From contig NC_018236.1 in the NCBI RefSeq assembly GCF_000227135.1, positions 452,958 through 516,957 on the forward strand: a stretch of DNA of 64,000 bases, read 5' to 3'. The notes below the pieces were generated by a model. It saw nothing but the letters and a program-made list of their open reading frames with translations, was not told the origin of the DNA and ran no database searches. A program made the translations under genes and the position numbers. The stretch's first letter is position 1. Each line of letters starts with the position of its first letter. Shown one piece after another: positions 50,201 through 57,516 of the stretch. Source of the stretch: Leishmania donovani (Eukaryota > Euglenozoa > Kinetoplastea > Trypanosomatida > Trypanosomatidae).

Positions 50201-51516
50201 AGTAGGATAGGCATCGATGTGGCAGATGCGCGGTCGACAGTTGCGGTCGATGTCATCGTCAGGGCTTCCACCGCCTTCCCAAAGTGCATGTCCCAGGCGG
50301 TGAGCACCGTGAGCAGGTGGAAGATGCCGTCGACGACGGTGTGAATGCGGTCCTGCATCACGTACTTGACCGCGTCCACGTGCCGCTCCGGGGCCGCGCT
50401 TGCAGTCCACGACGGATGTTCGTGGAGGCTGATAAAGGAAACCTGAGCCGGTAGCACCGACACGTGCTTCAGCGTGCACAGCAGCCGCAGCGAAAAGGAG
50501 AGAAGAGTTGCGAGCGCACGCTCGCCGCCGTCGCTGCTCGACTCGCCCGGCGCTGACGCCTCGTGCTGCGGCGCGGTGCACGTCATCAAGCGAAGCAGCA
50601 CATCTCGCGCCCAAACGCGCACGACGCGCAGTGGATGAAACAGAAGCAAGACGAGCGTACCGCGGTAGCCCTCAATCGGCTGCATCACGTATCCGCTCGT
50701 AGACGACTCCGCGAGAACTGCAGGCGGCAGCGTCCATGGAAGCGGCGCTGTCAGGCCGCGCGCGTCTGCCTTCGCTGTGGTGGTGCTGTCCGTCGCTGTC
50801 CCCGCCTTGTATGCGCGGCGGAACTGCATCACCCAGTCAGAACTGCACGCAGCAAGCAACGCGTGTTGGTAGGCGTGAGAGACGAGAGCTGAAGATGGCA
50901 GCCGCGGTGCCGGTCCAGCGGCGTGCGATAGTCCCGAGGCGAGCCACTTGCTGTGGCGCAGCAGTTGCGCAGCCACGTCCAGTAGCTGCGGAGGACGTGC
51001 AGGGGTATCCTCAATTATAGGAGTGAGCTCTGGCACCTTGGTGGAAGTCAGCGACGAGCCAGGCTCAGCGGCTTCTTCGGGACGCGGAGGCGACGCGGCC
51101 CCCTGCTGCCGTCCTTGTACGGGCGGGGCCGCCACGGCGGTGGGCAGACTCACCAGCATCGCGTTCAGCATGGCTACTGGCTGCACCGACAGCGACGCGC
51201 ATGCGCTGTCTGTTGCGTTCATGGAGAAGGTCCCTGTAGCGATTCCTGCGCCATGCAGCGCCGCTTCTGTCCCGCTGCTGACACCGCTTGGTAAGATGGC
51301 CATCCACTGTGTCACATACTGCAGCAGTGCGTTCATACAGGCCTCCCGCGAGTGCTCGTCAATGCCGGGCGACGAAGTCGCGTTCGTCGACAGTGTGGAG
51401 GAGGGAGGCTGGGGTGGGACGGGCAGGGAGGCGTTCGATTCCCCAGTGAGAGGAATCCACTGCGGCCAGTGGCTGGGGTCGGCGCACCTCTTTCCGTGCA
51501 AGCTATACGCATTCAT
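44140..51516 (-). CDS. SEN1/UPF1-type superfamily 1 helicase, about 2458 aa (contains 36-N gap)
   Basis: SEN1/senataxin-type helicases unwind RNA or RNA-DNA hybrids and act in transcription termination. The start is the Met at 51514-51516. About 1400 residues of helical N-terminal sequence precede the motor, as in SEN1 proteins, followed by a charged, coiled-coil-like stretch (for example RRFRQFELEEATLRREEVE). Motor motifs: Walker A GPPGTGKTQT (about 1920), motif II VDEASQGTEPA (about 2103), motif III VGDSRQLQPTV (about 2135), QYRMHPDIAAFPNEYFY (about 2175), motif V VDSFQGKEKRIILLS (about 2310) and motif VI LNVALTRAQ (about 2380). A gap of 36 N (45340-45375) lies between motif Ia and motif II and keeps the frame. 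The last 18 residues come from neighbouring repeated DNA and may not be the native end; see the fragment at 43235. Nuclear location is inferred. Confidence 0.85.
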   Translation of the reverse strand: MNAYSLHGKRCADPSHWPQWIPLTGESNASLPVPPQPPSSTLSTNATSSPGIDEHSREACMNALLQYVTQWMAILPSGVSSGTEAALHGAGIATGTFSMNATDSACASLSVQPVAMLNAMLVSLPTAVAAPPVQGRQQGAASPPRPEEAAEPGSSLTSTKVPELTPIIEDTPARPPQLLDVAAQLLRHSKWLASGLSHAAGPAPRLPSSALVSHAYQHALLAACSSDWVMQFRRAYKAGTATDSTTTAKADARGLTAPLPWTLPPAVLAESSTSGYVMQPIEGYRGTLVLLLFHPLRVVRVWARDVLLRLMTCTAPQHEASAPGESSSDGGERALATLLSFSLRLLCTLKHVSVLPAQVSFISLHEHPSWTASAAPERHVDAVKYVMQDRIHTVVDGIFHLLTVLTAWDMHFGKAVEALTMTSTATVDRASATSMPILLGKCRATVLLLGGSLVLYGLQGLHQGIHRALLEAWRDQQHRHLRSSSARGDLFCASQAAMTQLLGPLNTLLSSNPRMPRANAVAATAIRKALAKVLVHCLLDNASGLASSKEEEAWRRARLEWLWMFAAALEPPTPRAAAPLLADGPNASAPSSADHTGTAAPEHQGSGTTKATGQDDVGTGTLVWVPERCAGWLLRPLLKNAAQQFQWAKAMVAAKAKPSAGGAATASDGTDSAIAVLDKAVYGVSMLLDSLATALPRLVRSTYLHDTLVAHESQLLTLAIGGIVHTRSTHALRLHRLLFHADVHAFAAGAAAQGRGGTAPAGTLGVPSVCLQRLWLTLPTLIVQVCKSGAVSPADCGGHAGSAISGGPLPLSEVVASLCGALTVLAEEDAMPCPQWLFMSPAKVMSRAPPPFQWVVQRCLRTLAGTLQEQQELLKRVWLRLPSAPTEAAYASAAAAAASRALTQERPLLRLLFALRVAAAEDAEAGKLAERLTAVFCVGVTSSVSRTLSTEAAMWVWRRVVVTQPELRLHPPPPSTASTAAAAAAAGDGAYAAWDMNDAVVTSTARAQGHRWLVLLCACHFDQMSEWEVQCGWWMAALLADVVTLDVEQRRALAEQVILALPTAPMLALSEAATHAVGSTHPPVEEAAEGQCGAIEKKGEHQLRDKGAESAQHRHSVVQRLLIHVLRKAEQYPQASLASVLLRISDALPPAVAARDVQFQQQVQPLLVQLCARSPDVQKCLTRNGAMWLRRCTEQATQTINECLAEQERRFRQFELEEATLRREEVEAAQAAVAAERLRHANEAKRTAELGQQRAVKRSTAASEVSQSGSDGGVVSLPMRKPTTTVSHHSDHGSSAVAATRRDLRQQQLFPDLSLAHLAVKRERTPPVDGADMRSPKSVPPRPAGNGASAMIALNVDSDEEDVMVAASTVQLLGSFARPASPCAVTPPSPASAPAPLAKAPKTSPSTTASTTARAAPTRLQHKLQEINARNTHRVHHAEQLRQLQERLRRVAISTNLLHLQPPLVHDIVGPASQCMAPEVPVLPEVFVSASDGFRRVSFDGSAASAGGASLNASATMPFGDAASEYAVRFAPHIALELRYDIIRNYEDFLDDVCKGHDGRDTNSSHYYRHSAETAPVTAGEGASPSPVNGLWNSLLPLHPGIPPACVAVQSSCAASRGHSGEAMPGPQTLHFDVRACANPAVDVYLQRQQQRAQDTHSSAQRSSTTSTTMHPKSVHAVVVAAAQQGLSAAFAEGDVVAVLLPLQTILAKWAERELRRPLSDCPVAELEHRVLEMLDTLPRSWRTLGCAVQVCEVQSLSPGGRAAHLCATPSVVEQSSGGHGPPSLRFSHVFRMAYDTTSSPTFYVTKLTSVNASLMELEALHKIDRTRFAATLYDPRSTAPVGVAFCGWANSLLSTAGPSCTVPLLDQLRARLLLQQQLNDWQARAIVAVLYAACPGWDDGVAEQSTRAPVPRAPEMLVIEGPPGTGKTQTIGLLTLNLLHHLSRTWGTARRILVCAPSNCGVDEALLRVVRLREQLRGAAPGGALPPAHAVLAGGLLRIGVRDRVDREVLRLQEPVFFDDVVERHLSGTPATAESLRRGERAGDSRXXXXXXXXXXXXNGTASGRAAVRSAIRTHTLESAAIVFSTLGSLHHIGRQVQGIAFDVVIVDEASQGTEPAVLQAVALAKSKSVLVGDSRQLQPTVLSWEASRCGLRRSLLVRLLACGHPSFLLRTQYRMHPDIAAFPNEYFYGSKLLTDRSVLARSRAPDSPTAAPATIAQKLGRCPRFVFVDVRDSPMERRRGRSLLNRREATAVVDCMRQLRAFFKMTVREMAAHVGIITFYTAQRETILSTLTQEERHSGVQVATVDSFQGKEKRIILLSCVRTLSAAQLQRRAAQGEKERNSDDSDGVAREERSANRRLGRYGLGFLADWHRLNVALTRAQDLCVCFASRDTVRAVGMAAMASAAPTNAVTTVDSSAEEVEHQLDADDEDPLALYRMLQLHQHQRLTLFRVRRCSG
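45340..45375. other. Assembly gap (36 N) inside the helicase
   Basis: It lies between helicase motifs Ia and II. The partial copy at 52700-52746 carries different sequence immediately before the shared block, which may represent part of the missing DNA or a different copy. Confidence 0.95.
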
Positions 51517-52207
51517 GATTGTCGCCGCCGCTGCGTTCCGTTACGTTGGTGTCGCGGCGACGAGGGTCCGTCTGTGAGCGTGCGCCAGTAAGCGGACAGG
51601 AGTCAGGGACGGGGAGGGGGGAAGGGGCGTGCGTACGCCTGCGACAGCCATCCCCCACCACCCGGCAAAACAAAACAAAGAACTCTGCGGGGGCGGCGAA
51701 GAAGACGGGTGAGAGGAGAGGAATGGCGAGGGGCGTGGCGCGGAGGAGACGCAGAGATGGAGAGACGGCGCCCCCCATACGCGCTTCGACGAGGCTCTAC
51801 CGCATCCGCTTCGACAGTCTCCCGGACGAGCGCGGGGAAGCCTGACAACTACGCACGCACGTGCGTGGCTACCAGAGGGCAGACCCATGTAAGAGTGAGA
51901 GAGGGGGTGCGGTGCGGTGCGGCAAGGAGCGCACATATACACACATGTGCATGCTTGTATGCTGTCTGGCTCTTCGTTTCTGTAGCGGTGACGGTGGGCG
52001 AGACCGAGCGGGGGGGGGCCGTCCCCCACTCCATCTGCTGACGGATGCCGTTGAAGGGAGGGCCTCGCACACGCATCAGCACACATCCGCCATTAGAGAG
52101 AGGCGAAGGGATTACACAGAGAGACACGTACTCGCACACGCGCAGAATGCGGCGGACGCATCCGTTCAAGACGTGGGCGGCGGACCTCGCGCGCAACGTT
52201 CACTTCT
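51517..52207. other. Upstream region of the helicase gene, partly repeated
   Basis: Holds the presumed 5' leader; a coding-strand pyrimidine tract corresponds to about 51606-51627. From 51950 it is identical to the DNA downstream of the helicase (43882 onward). No separate gene seen. Confidence 0.6.
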
Positions 52208-52286
52208 TCACCCGCTGCATCTCCTCACTCGAAACAAGGTAAGCCGCTGATGCTGATGCAACTGCAGCATGCGATACAGCGCCAGG
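51950..52286 (+). repeat. Direct repeat, 337 bp, identical to 43882-44218
   Basis: The second copy of the repeat that brackets the helicase unit. It is cut by a 99-N gap at 52287. Confidence 0.85.
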
Positions 52287-52385
52287 NNNNNNNNNNNNNN
52301 NNNNNNNNNNNNNNNNNNNNNNNNNNNNNNNNNNNNNNNNNNNNNNNNNNNNNNNNNNNNNNNNNNNNNNNNNNNNNNNNNNNNN
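52287..52385. other. Assembly gap (99 N), probably false
   Basis: The same sequence (GCAGCATGCGATACAGCGCC followed by AGG) ends the left flank and starts the right flank, as expected for overlapping contig ends that were not merged. Confidence 0.85.
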
Positions 52386-53018
52386 GCAGCATGCGATACA
52401 GCGCCAGGGGGTCCTCATCGTCCGCATCTAGCTGGTGCTCCACTTCCTCCGCCGAGCTATCCACCGTGGTCACTGCATTTGTCGGCGCCGCAGACGCCAT
52501 GGCCGCCATGCCCACGGCACGCACGGTGTCGCGGCTCGCAAAACACACGCACAAATCCTGCGCACGCGTCAGCGCGACGTTCAGGCGATGCCAGTCTGCC
52601 AGAAATCCGAGCCCGTAGCGACCGAGGCGTCGATTTGCGCTGCGCTCCTCCCTGGCAACACCGTCGCTATCATCGCTGTTGCGCTCCTTCTCCCCTTGCA
52701 ACAGGCACGGCCGCCTGCATTGTGGCCTCTGGGGCTCGCAGAGTCCCGCGAGTCGCCGGCCCGCTCGCCACGCCTGAGACTCTCTGCAGTAGCCGGGGTG
52801 CCGCTCAGGTGCCGCTCGACAACGTCGTCGAAGAAGACGGGCTCCTGCAGCCGCAGCACTTCCCTGTCCACCCTATCTCGCACACCGATGCGCAGCAGTC
52901 CGCCGGCGAGCACCGCATGCGCAGGCGGTAGCGCACCACCGGGCGCAGCTCCCCGCAGCTGCTCGCGCAGCCGCACCACACGCAGCAGCGCCTCATCCAC
53001 CCCACAGTTCGACGGCGC

Positions 53019-53117
53019 NNNNNNNNNNNNNNNNNNNNNNNNNNNNNNNNNNNNNNNNNNNNNNNNNNNNNNNNNNNNNNNNNNNNNNNNNNNNNNNNNN
53101 NNNNNNNNNNNNNNNNN
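53019..53117. other. Assembly gap (99 N), probably false
   Basis: The 80 bp before the gap (52939-53018) are repeated exactly after it (53118-53197), indicating overlapping contig ends rather than missing DNA. Confidence 0.85.
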
Positions 53118-53237
53118 CCGGGCGCAGCTCCCCGCAGCTGCTCGCGCAGCCGCACCACACGCAGCAGCGCCTCATCCACCCCACAGTTCGACGGCGCACG
53201 TCGTTGGGTGAGTGCGCGACGGTATGTTCCGCTGTGC

Positions 53238-53718
53238 TCCTCATCGCGTCTCCCCCTCTGGTGACGGGAGGGCACACATACGCACACCTCTCAGAGCGTG
53301 GTGTCTCAGGGCCCTGTGCGACTCTCCCCGCCCCCCACTCTCTCTCTCTGTTAGGGAGGCCAAACACCCCCCCCCCTTTTCTATCCCNNNNNNNNNNNNN
53401 NNNNNNNNNNNNNNNNNNNNNNNNNNNNNNNNNNNNNNNNNNNNNNNNNNNNNNNNNNNNGAACACGTCTGTGCCATCCATACGATGGGCAGCACGTGTC
53501 AGGGTGGCTCGAGCGTATGCCTCACACGGCCCTCACACGGCCCACTGATGTGTGGGGAGGAGCCTGCGTGGCGACCGGCATGATTGGGGGGCGGCTGTGT
53601 GGGGTGGGGGAGTAGAGCTTGAGACAGGGTCGGTCGTGGGGCGTGGTGTGGCGCTCAGCGCGTGCTGCGCCGCAGAGAAATAAACGCGCACACACACACA
53701 TGTTAAAGAGCAAACAAC
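53238..53718 (-). repeat. SIDER-like interspersed repeat, copy 2 (inverted, contains gap)
   Basis: The reverse complement of 60401-60890, allowing for a 73-N gap (53388-53460) and a 39-bp stretch present only in copy 3. It includes the outer GTTGTTTGCTCTTTAACAT block that copy 1 lacks. It shares with copy 1 the duplicated GGCCGTGTGAG. It lies about 0.5 kb past the stop of the YVH1-type gene, so probably in that 3' UTR, and only 40 bp from the broken helicase end. SIDER identity is inferred. Confidence 0.7.
53388..53460. other. Assembly gap (73 N)
   Basis: It interrupts SIDER-like copy 2 next to the same G/C homopolymer that borders the gap in copy 1. The intact copy 3 suggests about 50 bp are missing. 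Confidence 0.95.
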
Positions 53719-54180
53719 AGCCGTAAATGGGGCTTGCGAAAGGCGGAGGGGGAGGGGGTGTTGAGGGCACGGGCAGGGAAACGACGGCGAAGGGGCCGGG
53801 ACGGACGCTTGTCAGGGAGGGGTGGGCGAAGAGTGATTCAGGAACAACCACAACCGGCATGAGATAGGGCAAGCATGTACACCAAAGGCAGCACATCATG
53901 AGAGAAGGGGAACGCCCGCTCCCCTTCCTCCTCTTGTTGTGTTGCCGGTCTTCTACACGAGCAGAGGTGGGGCGATTCAACGTGGTGGACGGAGGGAGGG
54001 CGCGTTGCGGTGTGCAGCGTCGGCGGCAAAAGAGCTGAGGACCGGTTGGACACATTTGTGGCCTCTTGCACTCGAGAGAAAGGCAGTTATTATGTTAAAC
54101 CCGACTCGGCACGTACACACGCACGGGCACAGAAGACGCCACAACTGCGCCGCCATGAAAGCTGGCCCCTAGCCGACGCT
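53719..54180. other. 3' flank of the YVH1-type gene
   Basis: Noncoding, purine-rich on the plus strand. Presumed 3' UTR between the stop at 54181 and the SIDER-like element. Confidence 0.55.
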
Positions 54181-54735
54181 TCAATGAGGTGAGAAGGTGG
54201 CATGTGCCGCTGAAGTTGGTGTGACGTCCAGCATCTTGTCTACAGCGCTAGCGTGGATGCGGAAGGCCGGGGTGATCCATGCGCCGCAGGAGCACTGCGA
54301 CCCTGCCCACGACTGCATCCCGAGCTTCGCACGACAGCGGGGGTTGCGGCAGTAGATTGTGTCCGGCTGCACCACGGCTCCGCTCGAGTTCGCCTCGCGC
54401 ATGTCTTCGGCCACCCACGGCGTCTGGTCAGGGTCCAGGAAGAGGCTGGTGCAGAGTTCCGCGGCAGATAACGGTCCTGATGACACATCGCCGAGTGCGC
54501 CGTCGCTCTGCAGCGGACCGCCACGTCGGAACTTGAAGGTCTTATTCGCCCCCTCCTGCGGGTCGTGCGGGAGCACCTCCGCGGCGTCGAAGAGGCGCAC
54601 GCGACAGTGCCGGCACGCGTAGTAGTACGCGCGTACGTCGGAACCTGTCTTGCTCGCGTCTGGCAGCACGTGAACGTCGTCCACATTGCCGGCGGCCGCC
54701 AACTCGACCGCGCGCGCACCACTCTCCGGCTCCAT
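54181..54735 (-). CDS. YVH1/DUSP12-type zinc-binding protein without phosphatase domain, 184 aa
   Basis: In yeast YVH1 the C-terminal zinc-binding domain is the part needed for 60S ribosome maturation (release of Mrt4); the N-terminal dual-specificity phosphatase is dispensable for that. Here only the zinc domain is present. The Met at 54733-54735 starts a 34-residue leader, followed by YACRHCRVRLF (C41, C44), LPHDPQEG, CTSLFLDP (C95, with the W-V-A-E-D-M that follows in the family), YCRNPRCRAKLGMQSWAGSQ (C129, C134), and CSCGAWITPAFRIHASAVDK (C148, C150). These match the order and spacing of the YVH1 tail, including the LGxxxWxGxQCxCGxWxTPxF signature. No HCxxGxxR phosphatase loop is encoded upstream. 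A ribosome-assembly role is inferred from the family. Confidence 0.88.
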   Translation of the reverse strand: MEPESGARAVELAAAGNVDDVHVLPDASKTGSDVRAYYYACRHCRVRLFDAAEVLPHDPQEGANKTFKFRRGGPLQSDGALGDVSSGPLSAAELCTSLFLDPDQTPWVAEDMREANSSGAVVQPDTIYCRNPRCRAKLGMQSWAGSQCSCGAWITPAFRIHASAVDKMLDVTPTSAAHATFSPH

Positions 54736-55557
54736 CGTGCTCCTGTGTCGCCGATCCGGCTACGCAAGGCGGTTGGGTGGGCGAGGCAAGGAACTACGGG
54801 GTGGGGTGGGTGGGTGGTGGAGGAGGGGGGAAGGTACAACGGGAGGAACGGTGGTGATGCGCCGAACACTCTCGGCGGTCGTGCTGCACCTTCTGTTGAG
54901 CTGAGGTGGCGCCCCTCCTGTAAGGCGGTGATGGAGCTGCTCGTTTCCTGCAAAGGCGTGCACGCGTGTCCGCGGTGAAGTGCACAGGAGCGCACGACAC
55001 ACATGCCTGCCATTCATCCGTGCGCAAAGGCGAGAGAGGCGAGACGGGGGAAGGTGTCAGGACGAGTAGAAGAGATGGGGAGCCGTGAGGCGGGCGCACA
55101 CACGCACACGCACACGCACACGCGCACGCGCACCGATGCCGCCATCCAGTCGAGAGAGGGAGGGAGCGATGTGTGGATGTTGGTGCGCCTATGGAGGTAC
55201 ATGTATTAGGGCTGTGTGCGGCGCAGCGAGATGGCCCGCCACTGCCGTGGACAGAGATGAAAAAAGGTCCGCGTCACTTCTGCCTGCGTCTGTGAAGGGC
55301 GGCCCTGCCGTACGCGCGCGACAGAATCGGCAGCCATCAAACCACACAGGACAACCTCTAGGCGCGCGCAATGACAGGCGCTGCGTAAAGGGGTGTGTGC
55401 GGGGAGGAGGCAGTCCGTGGGTACTTGGGTACACTCGTGTGCTTCAATCAGACGCCCCTCTTCGTGCGTGCTGCCGGCGTTCCCTGCTGTCTCCTGCGCT
55501 GCTCTTGCCTCGCGTCGGCCTTCCATTGTCTCGCCCCTGCCGTCCTGCCCCGTCGCG
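54736..55557. other. Intergenic region, no gene seen
   Basis: Contains a G/T-rich block at 54798-54832 that could serve as polypyrimidine tract for the YVH1-type gene, and a CA/CG run at about 55098-55128. No supported frame. Confidence 0.6.
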
Positions 55558-57516
55558 TTACTGGCGCTGCCGCTCCTCCATGGCCTCGAGAAACTGAAGA
55601 AATTCCTGCGTGATGTGCGTCACTTGCGCCACAACTTTGAGCTGCTCGCGCGAGATGCGCAGCGAGCCCTGCGCCGCCCCAGACGCCCCTCGCGCAGCTG
55701 CCGCGCTGGCCGGGACTGACGAGGGGGTTGCCGTGGTGCAGCACAGTGAGGCGAGCTGCGGCCACTGCACGAGAAAACGCACAAAGTACAGATAATGAAG
55801 GTCGCCCGCAATAGTGTCGCCGGCGTCGGCAGGCGCCGGGGCCGTCCGGCCTGCATCGCGACAGCTGTCCAAGGCACGCAGCGCGGCCCACTCCTGGAGC
55901 TCGGCAGACTCGGTTTCGTACAGTAGAAGGTGCGCCGCGGTGCTCTGGTACTTCTCTGCCACCACCGCGAGCACGGAGAGATATAACTGCTCCTCTCGCG
56001 CAGAGTAGGCAAACGTGTCGACAAAGTCCGTGCCACTGCGCTGCGCTGCGAAGAATTTGACTACGGACTCGCGCAGAAGCTTAAGCACGTGACTCGCGCT
56101 ACAGGAGGCGTCGATGTTCACCATCGCCGTCGATGTTGTCGCCGCCTCTGCGCCACCAGCCGCAGCTGAAGAATCGGAAGAGGCTTTGACGTCAGCGGGG
56201 GAGACCGCAGGCGGGTACAGCTCGTCGCGCAACACGGACACGCCGACTCGTCGCAGAGGCAGTCGTGTGTGGCGCACGTGGTCCATGGTCAGCCTACGCC
56301 GCAGCAGCGGCGGGATCGTCAAGCTCGGCTGGAGAGGGGTGGGGCAGACCTGCGGCGTTGCCTCTGCTACGACCTGCACCCGAGAGACTGGGACAGGAGC
56401 GCGAAGACGGCCGCCAGAGGCGGCGACACGCTCATCCACGCGCTCGCGTTTGCGTGAACCAGCTGCCGCCGCGCTGCCGCCGATGCCTCCACTGGTTACC
56501 GTGACCGTGTCGGCCGCGGCTGTCGGGCTCGCCTGCCCGGAGCGGTCAGCGTCATCACCGCCCGCAGAACCGCTTGCCGTAGCTAACGGAGCGGAGGTCG
56601 ATGCGTTGCCTTTACTCTCGTACACTTCCGCACCCATCGTCGTGCCGCGCAGAAAAGCGGCGTGGCGGAGAACGAAGTCGTCCACGCGGCGGTGCGCAAA
56701 AGCCTGAAAGGAGCGCGCGAGCGTCACCCACGACTCCACCTTCACATTGAAGGTGATGCAGTTGCGCACGAGCAGCTCAATGTCCTCACGGAGCCTCGTT
56801 AAGGACGCGGCAACGGTGTCGCCGTAGACAGTGGCGGAGCCACTTGTGTAGTACCCCTCCTTCGCGCGCTGGCGCATGAGGATGAGGTTCATGGGGCGTG
56901 GGCAAATCTTTCGATAGCTATCGCGCAGGTCCGGGTACGCCTCCGCCACGTCTACGGAGAAGGCGCCGCCGTCTTCGCGTCTATTCAGCGAATCCACCAG
57001 CTGCACCATCTCCCGCGTACTCGGGGGCGCCGCCGCTGCGGTCTTGTGCGCCGCCGACGTGCCAGCGCTTCCCTTCTTTGGCGCGGTACCATCCGCCGAC
57101 GCGTGCTCTTGCGACGCGCTCGCCCTCGGCAAACGCAGACGCGACACGCGGCACCCGCCGTTGTGCTCCAAGACAAAGGCATCGATCTGCTCGAGCGCGT
57201 AGCGCTCAAACTTCGCCGCTGTCTCCGCGTACGCGCTCGTGGGGCCGTTATATGCGACGCAGTTCGACGCCATCAGGGCAATGTCGGCCTTGAGCCCTTC
57301 CAGACGCAAATCGTAGCTGTAGGCTCCCTCCAGTGCCTTCTGCGCGGCGGTCGCGAGATCGCAGCGTCGTGGGCAGACCTTCGTGTACGACTCCGCCAAG
57401 TACGGGTACGTCTCCAGGACGTCTACAGCGAAGATGTGGTGGTCCTCGGCCCGGTCGAGCGAGCGAACGAGGGCGGCGACGTCCGCCTCGTTGTACAGCT
57501 TCGGCGTCGCCGACAT
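55558..57516 (-). CDS. BDF5: Double bromodomain protein, bromodomain factor 5, 652 aa
   Basis: Bromodomains read acetyl-lysine. In trypanosomatids the two-bromodomain BDF5 is a chromatin factor at transcription start regions and essential in Leishmania. The start is the Met at 57514-57516 (MSATPKLYNEADVAALV). Bromodomain 1 spans about 8-118: helix Z ALVRSLDRAED, the ZA-loop YPYLAESYTKVCPRRCDL, and the acetyl-lysine Asn N90 in NCVAYNG. Bromodomain 2 spans about 168-288: LVDSLNRREDGGAFS, YPDLRDSYRKICPRPMNL, and N257 in NCITFNV. A low-complexity linker and basic patch (RKRERVDERV) follow, then a C-terminal helical region (about 480-650). The order of domains and the length support BDF5 over other BDFs. 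The equivalent T. brucei gene lies, as I recall, in the same chromosomal region as MRP2 and Tim17. Confidence 0.87.
   Translation of the reverse strand: MSATPKLYNEADVAALVRSLDRAEDHHIFAVDVLETYPYLAESYTKVCPRRCDLATAAQKALEGAYSYDLRLEGLKADIALMASNCVAYNGPTSAYAETAAKFERYALEQIDAFVLEHNGGCRVSRLRLPRASASQEHASADGTAPKKGSAGTSAAHKTAAAAPPSTREMVQLVDSLNRREDGGAFSVDVAEAYPDLRDSYRKICPRPMNLILMRQRAKEGYYTSGSATVYGDTVAASLTRLREDIELLVRNCITFNVKVESWVTLARSFQAFAHRRVDDFVLRHAAFLRGTTMGAEVYESKGNASTSAPLATASGSAGGDDADRSGQASPTAAADTVTVTSGGIGGSAAAAGSRKRERVDERVAASGGRLRAPVPVSRVQVVAEATPQVCPTPLQPSLTIPPLLRRRLTMDHVRHTRLPLRRVGVSVLRDELYPPAVSPADVKASSDSSAAAGGAEAATTSTAMVNIDASCSASHVLKLLRESVVKFFAAQRSGTDFVDTFAYSAREEQLYLSVLAVVAEKYQSTAAHLLLYETESAELQEWAALRALDSCRDAGRTAPAPADAGDTIAGDLHYLYFVRFLVQWPQLASLCCTTATPSSVPASAAAARGASGAAQGSLRISREQLKVVAQVTHITQEFLQFLEAMEERQRQ

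Larger units (their letters stand above)
52208..53199 (-). pseudogene. Broken partial copy of the SEN1-like helicase
   Basis: Reading on the minus strand from right to left, this copy begins abruptly at the equivalent of 45650, runs through 52746-53018 (identical to 45376-45648), then jumps, at about 52699, to the equivalent of 44509 and continues to the same 18-residue end and stop as the long ORF. Most of the motor between motif Ia and motif V is missing. One base differs from the main copy near the junction (CCTTCTCC versus CCTTTTCC), so it is not a mere reuse of the same reads. About 46 bp at 52700-52745 are not in the main copy as assembled. Two 99-N gaps interrupt it, each flanked by the same sequence on both sides. 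It is a truncated duplicate, an array edge or a misassembly. Confidence 0.65.

Noticed and set aside
53204..53583. Open frames within the SIDER-like repeats (also at 3.6-4.0 and 60.3-60.9 kb)
   Set aside because: They are shared among copies only because the DNA is repeated, are broken by indels between copies, and some are open only because they cross N. No retroelement protein domain is visible.
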